DNA of 64,000 bases from Lactonifactor sp. BIOML-A5 (GCF_009677585.1 NZ_WKYV01000001.1:253001-317000); one strand, 5' to 3'; positions 7,660-16,453 are shown, counted from the first letter of the stretch. The notes: generated from the letters alone by a model not told the origin. Program-made: numbers and translations.

Positions 7660-9120
7660 ATGGCAATTGAAGGATTAAAATCATACTACCAGATAAACGG
7701 AGGGCTGTTTCATGCAGTCTCGGAGGTTGAATGTGAACGTATTATCAATGCCGCCCTCACGATTATGGAAACAACAGGTCTGGAGGTGCAGCATGAAAGG
7801 GCGGTTGCACTTCTCGATAAAGCGGGCTGCAAAAAAGAGGGGAAAACTGTGATATTCCCCCGGAACCTGGTCATCCGCTGTATCAACTCAGCGGCCCCGG
7901 AATTAGTCCTCTACGATCGCTTCGGGAATGTTGCCCTTCGGGCGGGCGGTTCTAATACTTATTACGGGCTGGGACCTACGAATCCATTTTTTAATGACTT
8001 TGAAACCGGCCGAAGAAGGGAAGCGGTACGCAGAGACGTGACATACAGCGCCAGGGTCGCAGATGCCTGTCCCAATATCGACTTTGTGATGGGATTAGCA
8101 CAGATATCAGACTGCCCAGTACCCATCTCTGATGTGGTTGAAATGTATGAAATGCTGACAAATACCGTAAAGCCAGTCATCGGCTGGGGCGTAGGCGTAG
8201 AAGGTTTAAGAGAGCAGGTAGAAATGTGCTCTGCCATCGCAGGCAGCCGAAAGGATTTGATTGATAAGCCTTTTGCCGCCCTGTTTCCCGGCTGTCCGGT
8301 TACCCCATTAATCATTCCCCATTTAATTTATGAAAAACTGGAGTACTGCGTCCAGTCAGGTCTTCCCGTTATCTGGATGAGCGGAGCGCAGCTTGGTTCC
8401 GTAGCACCGGTCACCATGGCTGGCGCACTGGCATCGGGCCTGGCGGAGATGCTGGCCGGAGTTGTCCTCTCTCAGCTAATCCGTGAGGGATGTTCAATCG
8501 CCTGTGGAATGGTAGTGCTGACTGTAGATATGTCCACCACCCATTCAGCTTACGGAAGTCCGGAACATTGCCTGGGGGAGAGTATTGTCGCGGATCTCTT
8601 TCACTACCTGAATCTTCCCTCCATGCAGACCGGAGGTGTTACGGACTCTAAACTCGTGGATGAGCAGGCGGCAATTGAAACTTCTATGCAGATCATAATG
8701 AATAGCCTCAGCGGAGGCCATCTGGTTCACGATGTAGGTTTTCTGGACGGGGCTATGTCCGGGGCGCTGGAACAGATTGTAATGTCAGATGAAATCATAG
8801 GATTCGCGCGAAGAATTACCAAAGGGATGAAAATTAACAGAGACACACTTGCCTTGGACGTAATTCATGAAGTGGGACCCGGAGGGGAATTTCTGACCCA
8901 TGAACACACCTTTGAACATTTCCGGGAAGAATTTTGGTTTCCTACCTTAATAGACCGTCAGCTTTACAGCAGCTGGTCCAAAACATCCCTTGATATGCGC
9001 AGCAGAATCCATAATAAAACAGCTGGCATTCTGGCAGAACACAGAGCGCCTGCACTGCCGGAAGAAGTTATGGAGCAATTAAACTATATCCTGGAACAGG
9101 CACAGACCCGGATCCAATAG
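7660..9120 (+). CDS. MttB-superfamily (non-pyrrolysine) methyltransferase
   Basis: 486 aa, similar in length to the trimethylamine methyltransferase family (COG5598). Conserved stretches typical of the family include YYGLGPTNPFF, LPVIWMSGAQLGSVAPVT and HLVHDVGFLDGAMSG. The reading frame has no in-frame amber codon, so it is not the pyrrolysine MttB. Characterised non-Pyl members (MtgB, MtpB, MtcB, MtyB) transfer a methyl group from glycine betaine, proline betaine, carnitine or butyrobetaine to a corrinoid protein. Co-regulated with the MFS transporter by sigma-54. Unusually, no corrinoid protein, corrinoid activase or methylcorrinoid:THF methyltransferase lies nearby, so those partners must be elsewhere. 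Substrate not determinable from sequence. Confidence 0.88.
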   Translation: MAIEGLKSYYQINGGLFHAVSEVECERIINAALTIMETTGLEVQHERAVALLDKAGCKKEGKTVIFPRNLVIRCINSAAPELVLYDRFGNVALRAGGSNTYYGLGPTNPFFNDFETGRRREAVRRDVTYSARVADACPNIDFVMGLAQISDCPVPISDVVEMYEMLTNTVKPVIGWGVGVEGLREQVEMCSAIAGSRKDLIDKPFAALFPGCPVTPLIIPHLIYEKLEYCVQSGLPVIWMSGAQLGSVAPVTMAGALASGLAEMLAGVVLSQLIREGCSIACGMVVLTVDMSTTHSAYGSPEHCLGESIVADLFHYLNLPSMQTGGVTDSKLVDEQAAIETSMQIIMNSLSGGHLVHDVGFLDGAMSGALEQIVMSDEIIGFARRITKGMKINRDTLALDVIHEVGPGGEFLTHEHTFEHFREEFWFPTLIDRQLYSSWSKTSLDMRSRIHNKTAGILAEHRAPALPEEVMEQLNYILEQAQTRIQ

Positions 9121-9236
9121 CTTTAAAGTGATGAGCAAACAGTATCAATAAATACGCTCAGCCGAAGCAGCCTTCTTTCCCCTTCTCCTGCAGGAGTATA
9201 ACTTCTGATTTATAAGATTTATATATTTATATATAT

Positions 9237-9265
9237 TAGACCCTATCCCAGGGAAAGGCTATAAT
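9237..9265 (+). promoter_or_regulatory. Possible sigma-A promoter of aspA
   Basis: TAGACC, 17 bp, TATAAT, about 32 bp upstream of the start. No terminator is seen between mttB and aspA, so some read-through from the sigma-54 promoter is possible. Confidence 0.5.
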
Positions 9266-9297
9266 AATAGCAAAGGAAGAGGAAAGAAGGAAGAAAA

Positions 9298-10716
9298 ATG
9301 GTTGAAAAGATTAAATTGGACGGCAGAGATTACCGCATGGAAAAAGACTCCATCGGCGAGATGGATGTTCCCGGGGAGGTATATTACGGCGTACAGTCAA
9401 TGCGGGCTGCAGAAAATTTCCGCATCACAGGTTTGTCCATGCATCCGGAGATTATTGTCAGCCTAGCTTACATAAAAAAGGCAGCAGCTATTACAAACTG
9501 CGAGGTAGGTACCCTGGACAGGAAATTAGGAGAGGCCATCGTTCAGGCCTGTGACGAAATTATAGGAGGAAAGCTCCATGAACAATTCATTGTAGATCCA
9601 ATTCAGGGCGGTGCAGGTACTTCTTTAAATATGAATGCCAATGAGGTGATCGCCAACCGCGCCATTGAACTTTTGGGCGGAGAAAAGGGGGACTATTCCA
9701 TCATCCATCCCAATGATCACGTAAACTGCGGACAATCCACCAATGACGTCATCCCCACAGCCGGAAAAATGACTTCTCTGCGTCTGCTGGAAAACGCACA
9801 AAAAGAACTCCGTCGCCTCTATGATGTTTTGGAAGAAAAAGCAAAAGAATTTGACGGCATTATAAAAATGGGAAGAACACAGCTGCAGGATGCAGTCCCC
9901 GTTCGCCTGGGTCAGGAATTTAAAGCATATGCCGAAGCTGTCAAAAGGGATGTATACCGTATGGATGTGGCAAAGGATGAGATGCGCAGCCTCAATCTGG
10001 GGGGAACAGCCATTGGAACCGGCGTAAATGCAGATACACAGTACGTCAAAAGGATTGTGCCCAATCTGGATAAGATTACTGGGATGGGATTCATCCAGGC
10101 CTACGATATGCTGGATGCCACTTCTAACCTGGATTCCTTTGTGGCTGTGTCTGGGGCTGTAAAGGCTTGCGCCGTTACACTCTCCAAGATAGCAAATGAT
10201 CTGAGACTGATGTCCTCCGGACCCAGAACTGGTTTCGGTGAGATTAATCTTCCCGAAAAACAGAATGGATCTTCTATTATGCCCGGAAAGGTAAACCCAG
10301 TGATACCGGAAGTAGTAAATCAGGTAGCCTTTCATATTATAGGGAATGATATGACTATTACTATGGCGGCTGAAGCCGGACAGCTGGAGCTGAATGCCTT
10401 TGAGCCTATTATTTTTTATAATCTGTTTCAATCCATTGATACTCTTGCCTATGCGGTACAGACCTTTGTGGATAACTGTGTGAAGGGCATATCTGCGAAT
10501 GCTGAGAGGTGCCGTCAGCTGGTGGAGGGCAGTGTGGGGGTAGTCACTGCACTCTGTCCCCACATCGGTTACCAGAAGGCTGCTAAAATTGCAAAAAAGG
10601 CACTGGCATCCCGCAAATCCGTCCGTGATTTGATATTGGAGGAGGGGATCGTGGAAAAAGATAAGCTGGAGTACATTCTGGATCCCCTGGCCATGACAGA
10701 GCCTGGTATAAAATAA
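9298..10716 (+). CDS. aspA: Aspartate ammonia-lyase
   Basis: 472 aa, full length. Interconverts L-aspartate and fumarate plus ammonia in the cytoplasm. The fumarase/aspartase superfamily signature GSSIMPGKVNP carries the catalytic loop serine; GQSTNDVIPTA and GRTQLQDAVPVRLGQEF are the other two conserved regions. The N-terminus (MEKDSIGEMDVPGEVYYGVQ) is typical of aspartase rather than fumarase, whose equivalent differs in the substrate region. Start supported by GAAGGAAG upstream. Lies downstream of mttB on the same strand but with a separate promoter; a metabolic link is not obvious. Confidence 0.92.
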   Translation: MVEKIKLDGRDYRMEKDSIGEMDVPGEVYYGVQSMRAAENFRITGLSMHPEIIVSLAYIKKAAAITNCEVGTLDRKLGEAIVQACDEIIGGKLHEQFIVDPIQGGAGTSLNMNANEVIANRAIELLGGEKGDYSIIHPNDHVNCGQSTNDVIPTAGKMTSLRLLENAQKELRRLYDVLEEKAKEFDGIIKMGRTQLQDAVPVRLGQEFKAYAEAVKRDVYRMDVAKDEMRSLNLGGTAIGTGVNADTQYVKRIVPNLDKITGMGFIQAYDMLDATSNLDSFVAVSGAVKACAVTLSKIANDLRLMSSGPRTGFGEINLPEKQNGSSIMPGKVNPVIPEVVNQVAFHIIGNDMTITMAAEAGQLELNAFEPIIFYNLFQSIDTLAYAVQTFVDNCVKGISANAERCRQLVEGSVGVVTALCPHIGYQKAAKIAKKALASRKSVRDLILEEGIVEKDKLEYILDPLAMTEPGIK

Positions 10717-10759
10717 GAAAAATTGCGATAGGGAACGCAGTTTCCTATGTAATAAAAAT

Positions 10760-10799
10760 AGTCCTGCAGGCAGAGTGAGAGACCGCTGCCAGCAGGACT
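10760..10799. terminator. Bidirectional terminator aspA / lspA-like
   Basis: AGTCCTGC-a-GGCAG pairs with CTGCC-a-GCAGGACT around an 11-nt loop. T-rich tracts follow on both strands (ATTTTTATTA on minus; ATATTTTGC then TTCTTTTTTA on plus). It lies between convergent genes. Confidence 0.8.
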
Positions 10800-10817
10800 G
10801 CATATTTTGCTTCTTTT

Positions 10818-11276
10818 TTACTTTTTATGGAAGGTCTGAGACACCACAGTCACAATGCATCCCAGGAAAATAAAGAGATCTGATAGGTTGAAAACAATAT
10901 TCTCAAATTTTTTCCATGGACACTTAAAACTTACATAGTCCGTCACATAGCCCTGACGCTGTCTGTCATGCCAGTTGGATAATCCACCCCCCAGAATAAA
11001 GCTTGCACCTATTTTAGCTATTGTATACCCCTTCTGAAAAAGGAGCCACAGATAACCGATTCCGGCCAGCAAAAGTCCTGTAAGCTGTATATAAGTAACC
11101 TTTTTCCTGTCCTTTTTTAACAAACCAAATGCTATCCCCGGATTGTTTGTCCTGCGGATGAGGACTCTGCCTCCCAAACGTTCTTCTGTGACATTCAGTA
11201 ATTTATCCGCCTCTACCTTACGCTTTATAAAATAGTCTAAGCAGAAAATTCCTGCTGCGATGATTAAAAATCCCAT
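10818..11276 (-). CDS. LspA-like signal peptidase II family membrane protein
   Basis: 152 aa with four predicted membrane helices. Family landmarks are present: NNPGIAF, GGGLSNWHDR with the first catalytic Asp, and FNLSDLFIFLG with the second. Lipoprotein signal peptidase removes the signal peptide of diacylated prolipoproteins at the outer face of the membrane. Two usually invariant small residues differ (SN for GN before the first Asp region, LSD for the usual AD), so this may be a divergent paralogue rather than the main LspA. It sits 30 bp behind the clpX-like gene, probably co-transcribed, an unusual pairing. Confidence 0.78.
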   Translation of the reverse strand: MGFLIIAAGIFCLDYFIKRKVEADKLLNVTEERLGGRVLIRRTNNPGIAFGLLKKDRKKVTYIQLTGLLLAGIGYLWLLFQKGYTIAKIGASFILGGGLSNWHDRQRQGYVTDYVSFKCPWKKFENIVFNLSDLFIFLGCIVTVVSQTFHKK

Positions 11277-11306
11277 ACTCCACCTGCCTTGCCTCCGGCT
11301 CTGTAC

Positions 11307-12764
11307 CTATCCTTCCGTCGCCTCCAGCCGGACGGGCTCCTGCCCCCGAAGAAGAATCCTGGGTCCTCCGGTATGTTCTATATATTCCTTTGTTATAATT
11401 ACTTCTCCGATACTGTCATCCTTTGGAATCTCATACATAATATCCAGCATGTATTCCTCCAGAATTGCCCGAAGTGCTCTAGCTCCTGTGTGCTTCTTCA
11501 GCGCCATCTCCGCTATGGCCTCCAGGGCACCGTCTTCGAACTCCAGCTTCACTTCATCCAGAGCCAGAAGCCTTTTATACTGCTTCAAGATCGCATTCTT
11601 AGGTTCTTTTAATATCTGAACCAGCATTTCCTTCGTCAGGCCAGACAGAGTAAACACCACTGGAAGCCTTCCTAAGAATTCCGGAATCATGCCGAATGTT
11701 TTTAAATCATCCACAGTAACCTTCTGAAGAACTGTTTCGTCGTGGTCATATTTATCCTTCAGATCCGCGTTAAATCCAATGGAAGACTGCTTATTCAGCC
11801 GTTCTTTGATTACATTCTCCAGCTCCGGAAAAGCGCCCCCACAGATAAACAGAATATTTTTGGTATCCACCGTTGTAAGGGGGACCATAGCATTCTTGCT
11901 GTTTGCACCTACCGGGACCTCCACTTCGCTTCCCTCCAGAAGCTTAAGCATTCCCTGCTGCACAGATTCTCCGCTGACGTCCCTCTGGTTCGTGTTCTTT
12001 TTCTTGGCAAGCTTATCAATCTCGTCCACAAATATAATCCCATGCTCTGCCTTTTCCACATCATTATCCGCTGCCGCCAGGAGCTTAGATACTACACTTT
12101 CAATATCATCTCCAATGTATCCGGCTTCTGTCAGGGAGGTAGCATCCGTGATTGCCAGCGGCACATCCAACAGCCTGGCTAAAGTCTTCACCAGATACGT
12201 CTTGCCGCTTCCGGTGGGGCCAATCATCAGCATATTTGATTTCTCAATTTCAATATCATCCACCTTATCAGCGTATACTCTTTTATAGTGATTATAAACA
12301 GCCACTGACATTACTTTTTTAGCATAGTCCTGCCCCACCACATATTCGTCTAGGCTGGCCTTGATCTTATGGGGAGCAGGTATGTCTTTTATACTGAGTG
12401 TCTTTGCAGTCTCCTCTTCCTTTGGCTTTTCCTTTTTCTTTTTCAGCTTCTGCTTTTTGGGGATCTGATCCTGCAGAGTCGACAGGTCAATCATACTGAT
12501 GTTCGGCATATTAGGAATATTATTCATCAGATCGTTGTAATTAATATTGCTGCTGCTCATTGTGTCAAAACTTTTCTGCATACACTCTGTACAGATGTTA
12601 ATATTATTGGGAAGACTTATCATCTTTCCAGCCTTGCTCTCAGGACGGCGGCACATAAAACATATTTTTTCATACTCGTCGTCATCTTTTTTATCATGAT
12701 CATCCACAGTGACTGCGGTTTCTTCTATATCTGCCTCATCAAATAATTCTTTATCTTCTGACAT
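11307..12764 (-). CDS. ClpX-like AAA+ unfoldase (second ClpX type)
   Basis: 485 aa from the ATG at 12764 (TAAAGGAG upstream); the longer frame runs back into the promoter and the htrA terminator and is rejected. N-terminal zinc finger (Cys35, 38, 58, 61) followed by a long low-complexity, Lys/Glu-rich linker (about 75-125), then AAA+ with Walker A GPTGSGKT (182-189), pore loop GYIG (215-218), Walker B IIFVDEID (243-250) and a ClpP-docking loop IGF (329-331). The IGF loop predicts partnership with ClpP. Differences from housekeeping ClpX are the charged N-terminal extension, an altered zinc-finger sequence and the acidic start; it is probably a paralogue of a housekeeping clpX elsewhere. Confidence 0.88.
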   Translation of the reverse strand: MSEDKELFDEADIEETAVTVDDHDKKDDDEYEKICFMCRRPESKAGKMISLPNNINICTECMQKSFDTMSSSNINYNDLMNNIPNMPNISMIDLSTLQDQIPKKQKLKKKKEKPKEEETAKTLSIKDIPAPHKIKASLDEYVVGQDYAKKVMSVAVYNHYKRVYADKVDDIEIEKSNMLMIGPTGSGKTYLVKTLARLLDVPLAITDATSLTEAGYIGDDIESVVSKLLAAADNDVEKAEHGIIFVDEIDKLAKKKNTNQRDVSGESVQQGMLKLLEGSEVEVPVGANSKNAMVPLTTVDTKNILFICGGAFPELENVIKERLNKQSSIGFNADLKDKYDHDETVLQKVTVDDLKTFGMIPEFLGRLPVVFTLSGLTKEMLVQILKEPKNAILKQYKRLLALDEVKLEFEDGALEAIAEMALKKHTGARALRAILEEYMLDIMYEIPKDDSIGEVIITKEYIEHTGGPRILLRGQEPVRLEATEG

Positions 12765-12797
12765 ATAGTGTTCTCCTTTACGATTTCTACTTCCATC

Positions 12798-12826
12798 ATT
12801 ATATCCTAATCTAATACGGTCTACAA
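12798..12826 (-). promoter_or_regulatory. Sigma-A promoter of the clpX-like gene
   Basis: TTGTAG, 17 bp, TATAAT on the minus strand, 33 bp before the ATG. It confirms the shorter start. Confidence 0.75.
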
Positions 12827-12856
12827 GTGAACTTTTTCTAAAGTCAGAGGACAATG

Positions 12857-12895
12857 AAAAAAGGAACTGCAGGCCGACAAATAGCCTGCGGTTCC
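12857..12895 (-). terminator. Rho-independent terminator of htrA
   Basis: GGAACTGCAGGC (12863-12874) pairs with GCCTGCGGTTCC (12884-12895), 12 bp with one G-T pair. It is followed on the minus strand by TTTTTT. Confidence 0.88.
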
Positions 12896-12919
12896 CTTAT
12901 CCTATTCTGTAGTCATTTA

Positions 12920-14491
12920 TTACTGTTTCTGCTGTACATTGGAGGGCATATCACTCTTGTTTCCTAAGGTTACAGAAAGAGTCTGCTCTTTGTATTCTCC
13001 GTTTTCCGCACGTGCAACCGTCACATCCACAGTCTTTCCTGCCTCATAATATTCCAGCTGCTCAATGAGGGCATCTGCTGAAGAGACACTGGTTCCTTCG
13101 ATCTTTGTGATAATGTCGCCTTTCTTAATCCCCGCTGCCTCTGCAGGACCTCCTGAGGTAACTTCTGATACGAAGGCTCCCTGAGGCATATTATACATCT
13201 CTGTAATCTGCGAATCTACATTTTTACAGCTAATTCCCAGATAAGACTGCTTATTCTCATCTGTCACTTTATATTTTGTCTCCTGATTCATCAGTTCATT
13301 TAAGATAGGTTCCGCTGTTGTAATGGGGATTGCATACCCCATGCCTTCTACTTCACTGGATGCAAATTTAACGGAGTTAATACCGATAACCTCACCCTTC
13401 ATGTTCAGAAGCGCACCGCCGCTGTTGCCTGGGTTGATAGCTGCGTCTGTCTGAATCAATCTGCTTGTAACATTTTCAACGCTTACTTCCCGGTTCAGAG
13501 CACTGACATATCCGGATGTTACAGACTGTCCGTATCCGAGGGCATTGCCGATAGCAACTACCTGGTCACCTACCTCAAGGGCATCAGAGTCTCCTAATTT
13601 AGCAATTTTAATCTGACTTTTAACGTCTTCCGGGATATCTGCTAATTTTACCGCAATTACAGCCAGATCGTTATCTGGATCGGTACCTTTTATCTGAGCC
13701 TCCACTGCATTGGGATCCTGTTCGCTGGAAGAAGCTGACTGACTGTCAGATTCTGCAGCAGCCGCATCCTCCTGCCCGGTAAAGCAGACTGTAAGGGTTG
13801 TGGCTCCGTCTACTACGTGGTTATTGGTAGCTATCAGTAGTTCTGAGTCGTTCTGCCCTACAATAATTCCTGACCCGCTGCTCTTACCCTCATATTGCTG
13901 GCTGCCAAAACCAAAATAATTCGGAACTTCCTGGACACTGATATTCGTGATAGCTACCAGGGATGGCATTACATTTTTAGCAACTTCTTTTACGGAAGAT
14001 CCCGCTGCGGATGTGTCTGCCGCGGAGGTATTAATCACTGAACTGTCAGAGGTTCCAACCGGATCTGTGGTTCCAATCTTGACCTGTTCCTTTTCTTTTG
14101 TACCGTTCAGACTGTTGCCTACCGCATTGACTGCCTGAAAACTAACACCGGCCACGAGCCCAAATACTACGGCAAAGCTAACGCATACGGCAAATTTCTT
14201 TCCCCATCCTCCTGAGGAAACGGCCTTTTTCCTTTTCTTGGGGGGCTCCTGAGGGGGGACAGGATTTGAAATATGGTAGGAGTGATACTGGGTTTTTTGT
14301 TCTCCGGCATCCTCCTTTTCTGAGGCGGAGGTCTGTCTTGCTTCTTCCTCCCGGCTGCTGTCTCTCATAGTAAAATTAATCTGTGACTCCGAACTGCGGA
14401 TAGTATCTTCCTTTTGATTCTCTTCCCCGGGATGCTCTGTGCCTTCCGGTAAATTGTTTAATGAATTATCTCTGTTCCACTCTTCATTCAT
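12920..14491 (-). CDS. htrA: HtrA/DegP-family membrane-anchored serine protease
   Basis: 523 aa from the ATG at 14491 (AAGGGAG 10 nt upstream; the ATG 9 nt further up is only 1 nt from the site). Cytoplasmic charged N-terminus (about 1-95), one transmembrane helix (about 98-122), extracellular trypsin-like domain with His225 (NNHVVDG), Asp275 (DNDLAV) and Ser357 (NPGNSGGAL), then one PDZ domain (about 410-500). Degrades misfolded proteins at the outer face of the membrane. A Ser/Ala/Glu-rich insertion (about 240-262) sits between His and Asp. Own terminator downstream, and a regulatory-looking dyad upstream. Confidence 0.93.
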   Translation of the reverse strand: MNEEWNRDNSLNNLPEGTEHPGEENQKEDTIRSSESQINFTMRDSSREEEARQTSASEKEDAGEQKTQYHSYHISNPVPPQEPPKKRKKAVSSGGWGKKFAVCVSFAVVFGLVAGVSFQAVNAVGNSLNGTKEKEQVKIGTTDPVGTSDSSVINTSAADTSAAGSSVKEVAKNVMPSLVAITNISVQEVPNYFGFGSQQYEGKSSGSGIIVGQNDSELLIATNNHVVDGATTLTVCFTGQEDAAAAESDSQSASSSEQDPNAVEAQIKGTDPDNDLAVIAVKLADIPEDVKSQIKIAKLGDSDALEVGDQVVAIGNALGYGQSVTSGYVSALNREVSVENVTSRLIQTDAAINPGNSGGALLNMKGEVIGINSVKFASSEVEGMGYAIPITTAEPILNELMNQETKYKVTDENKQSYLGISCKNVDSQITEMYNMPQGAFVSEVTSGGPAEAAGIKKGDIITKIEGTSVSSADALIEQLEYYEAGKTVDVTVARAENGEYKEQTLSVTLGNKSDMPSNVQQKQ

Positions 14492-14511
14492 AATAATCAT
14501 GCTCCCTTCTA

Positions 14512-14597
14512 TCTTCAACGTTTTTATTTATCTTTCTTTATCTTATGGCTTTAGTCTAACAACCATTTGTGTCTAAATTGTGATAGAACGTTGAAGA
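14512..14597. repeat. 11-bp inverted repeat flanking the htrA upstream region
   Basis: TCTTCAACGTT (14512-14522) and AACGTTGAAGA (14587-14597) are exact reverse complements 64 bp apart. They bracket the region where the htrA promoter should lie. Could be paired operator sites for a stress regulator or a weak cruciform; no clear -35/-10 was identified between them. Confidence 0.5.
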
Positions 14598-14626
14598 AAT
14601 CATGAAAGGGGAAATTTCTTTATTTT

Positions 14627-16453
14627 CTATTCAACAGTGACCGATTTTGCCAGGTTTCTGGGCTTATCTACATCAAGGCCTTTGCCCAAAGATACATAAT
14701 ATGAAAAAAGCTGAAGAGGTATAATTGCAAGAGAATTAGCAAAATATTTGTTTGTCTTGGGAAGGTAGATCACATAGTCAGCACTTTTTTCAATTTCAAT
14801 ATTACCGGCGTTTGTAACAGCCAGTACAAAAGCCCCTCTGGTTTTTACTTCCTGCACGTTGCTTAAGGTTTTCTTGTAAAGCTCTTCCTGGGTAAGAACC
14901 GCGCTCACCAGGGTCCCCTCCTCAATCAGAGAGATGGTGCCATGCTTTAATTCTCCTGCCGCGTACGCCTCTGAATGGATATAGGAGATCTCCTTCAGCT
15001 TTAAAGATCCCTCCATAGAGATAGCATAGTCTATGCCCCTGCCGATAAAGAACACATGCTCTGTAGCCAGATATCTGTTGGCAAATCTCTGTATTCTCTC
15101 CTTATTCGCCAGCAGAAGCTCAATCTGTGCAGGAAGCCGCTTCAGATCTTCTATCATCTCCTGGAATACTTCTTCCGAGATCTCGCCTCTTACCTTTGCA
15201 AACTTCATTGCCAGCAGATAGTGGGCAATCAGCTGTGTGCTGTATGCTTTTGTTGTGGCAACCGCAATCTCAGGGCCTGCCCAGGTATACATGACATTAT
15301 CAGCTTCCCTGGCGATAGAACTTCCCACCACATTTACAATGCCCAGCACTTTAATTCCATGAGATTTTGCCTCCCTGAGAGCGGCCAGAGAATCCGCTGT
15401 CTCCCCGGACTGGCTCACAATGACAGCAAGGGTATTCGGTTCGAAGATAGGGTTCCTGTACCGGAATTCCGATGCCAGATCGACCTCTACGGGAATCCTG
15501 GCCAGCCCTTCAAACACATACTTAGCTGTTACTCCTGTGTGATAAGCGGAACCGCAGGCTATAATATATATTTTCTTTATCGCCCGGATCTCTTCGTCTG
15601 TCATCCCCAGTTCTTCAATGACAATATCACCGTCCTTCAGACGCGGGCTTAAGGTATCTGTCACTGCTTTCGGCTGCTCATACATCTCCTTAAGCATGAA
15701 AAATTCATAGCCGCCCTTCTCAGCAGCACTAATATCCCACTCAATGGTGGTAGGCGTCTTTTCCAGAACTTCTTCATCCACATTAAAAAACTCCACACTG
15801 TCATTGGTCATGCGGACAATTTCTTCGTTCTCAATAAAATATACACTTCTTGTATATTTTAAGACAGCAGGAACATCAGAAGCGATAAAATTTCCCACCT
15901 GGCTTTTACCTACAATAAGAGGACTGTCCTTTCGCACCGCGTATACCTGCTTAGGATGCTCCTGAAACATAATCCCCAGTGCATAAGAGCCCTCCATCCG
16001 GTGCATGATCTTTACAATTGCCTCCAGGGGATCTCCTTTATAGTAGTAGTCCAGCAGATGGGCAATTACCTCTGTATCGGTCTCTGACACAAATTCATAG
16101 CCTTTATTTTCCAGCTTTTTTCTTAGCTTCAGATAATTTTCTATAATTCCGTTGTGTACTACAACAATACTGCCGTCTCTGTTAAAGTGGGGGTGGGCAT
16201 TAATATCCGAAGGTGATCCGTGAGTAGCCCACCGGGTATGCCCGATCCCTGCCGTACCGGGGAGTGTGCTTCCTCCATGTGTCAGTTCATCCAGAACCTT
16301 TAACCTGCCCATGGATTTTACCATCTCAATATCGGTTCCATTGTAGACAGCAATCCCCGCGGAGTCATATCCTCTGTATTCCAACTTTGAAAGTCCATCC
16401 AGCAGAATGGGAGCAGCCTGCTGTTCGCCAATATATCCTACAATTCCACACAT
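14627..16453 (-). CDS. glmS: Glutamine-fructose-6-phosphate aminotransferase
   Basis: 608 aa starting at MCGIVGY: the catalytic N-terminal Cys must follow Met directly, and GGTGGAGG lies 8 nt upstream of the ATG at 16453. Makes glucosamine-6-phosphate, the first step to UDP-GlcNAc for peptidoglycan and surface glycans. Glutaminase domain 1-220 (HTRWATHG, HNGIIENY), then two SIS isomerase domains (about 285-425 and 455-600, SQSGETADSLAAL) and the C-terminal DKPRNLAKSVTVE tail. Transcribed from an internal promoter in the end of the upstream glycosyltransferase gene, possibly also from the polysaccharide operon. Confidence 0.96.
   Translation of the reverse strand: MCGIVGYIGEQQAAPILLDGLSKLEYRGYDSAGIAVYNGTDIEMVKSMGRLKVLDELTHGGSTLPGTAGIGHTRWATHGSPSDINAHPHFNRDGSIVVVHNGIIENYLKLRKKLENKGYEFVSETDTEVIAHLLDYYYKGDPLEAIVKIMHRMEGSYALGIMFQEHPKQVYAVRKDSPLIVGKSQVGNFIASDVPAVLKYTRSVYFIENEEIVRMTNDSVEFFNVDEEVLEKTPTTIEWDISAAEKGGYEFFMLKEMYEQPKAVTDTLSPRLKDGDIVIEELGMTDEEIRAIKKIYIIACGSAYHTGVTAKYVFEGLARIPVEVDLASEFRYRNPIFEPNTLAVIVSQSGETADSLAALREAKSHGIKVLGIVNVVGSSIAREADNVMYTWAGPEIAVATTKAYSTQLIAHYLLAMKFAKVRGEISEEVFQEMIEDLKRLPAQIELLLANKERIQRFANRYLATEHVFFIGRGIDYAISMEGSLKLKEISYIHSEAYAAGELKHGTISLIEEGTLVSAVLTQEELYKKTLSNVQEVKTRGAFVLAVTNAGNIEIEKSADYVIYLPKTNKYFANSLAIIPLQLFSYYVSLGKGLDVDKPRNLAKSVTVE

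Noticed and set aside
7660..9120. Pyrrolysine-containing trimethylamine methyltransferase
   Set aside because: The frame is continuous to its natural stop with no internal TAG, and no pyl genes are nearby.
9121..9297. Possible terminator between mttB and aspA
   Set aside because: Only the CCTGCAGG palindrome is visible; no stem followed by a T run.
9625..10803. 392-aa open frame antisense to aspA
   Set aside because: It lies wholly opposite a strongly conserved aspartase, has no domain-like pattern and no ribosome site; a shadow of aspA codon usage.
12764..12854. 30-residue N-terminal extension of the ClpX-like protein
   Set aside because: The region holds its sigma-A promoter and reaches the htrA terminator; AAAGGAG supports the later ATG.
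15056..15652. 198-aa plus-strand frame inside glmS
   Set aside because: Antisense to a full-length conserved gene, no ribosome site or recognisable domain.
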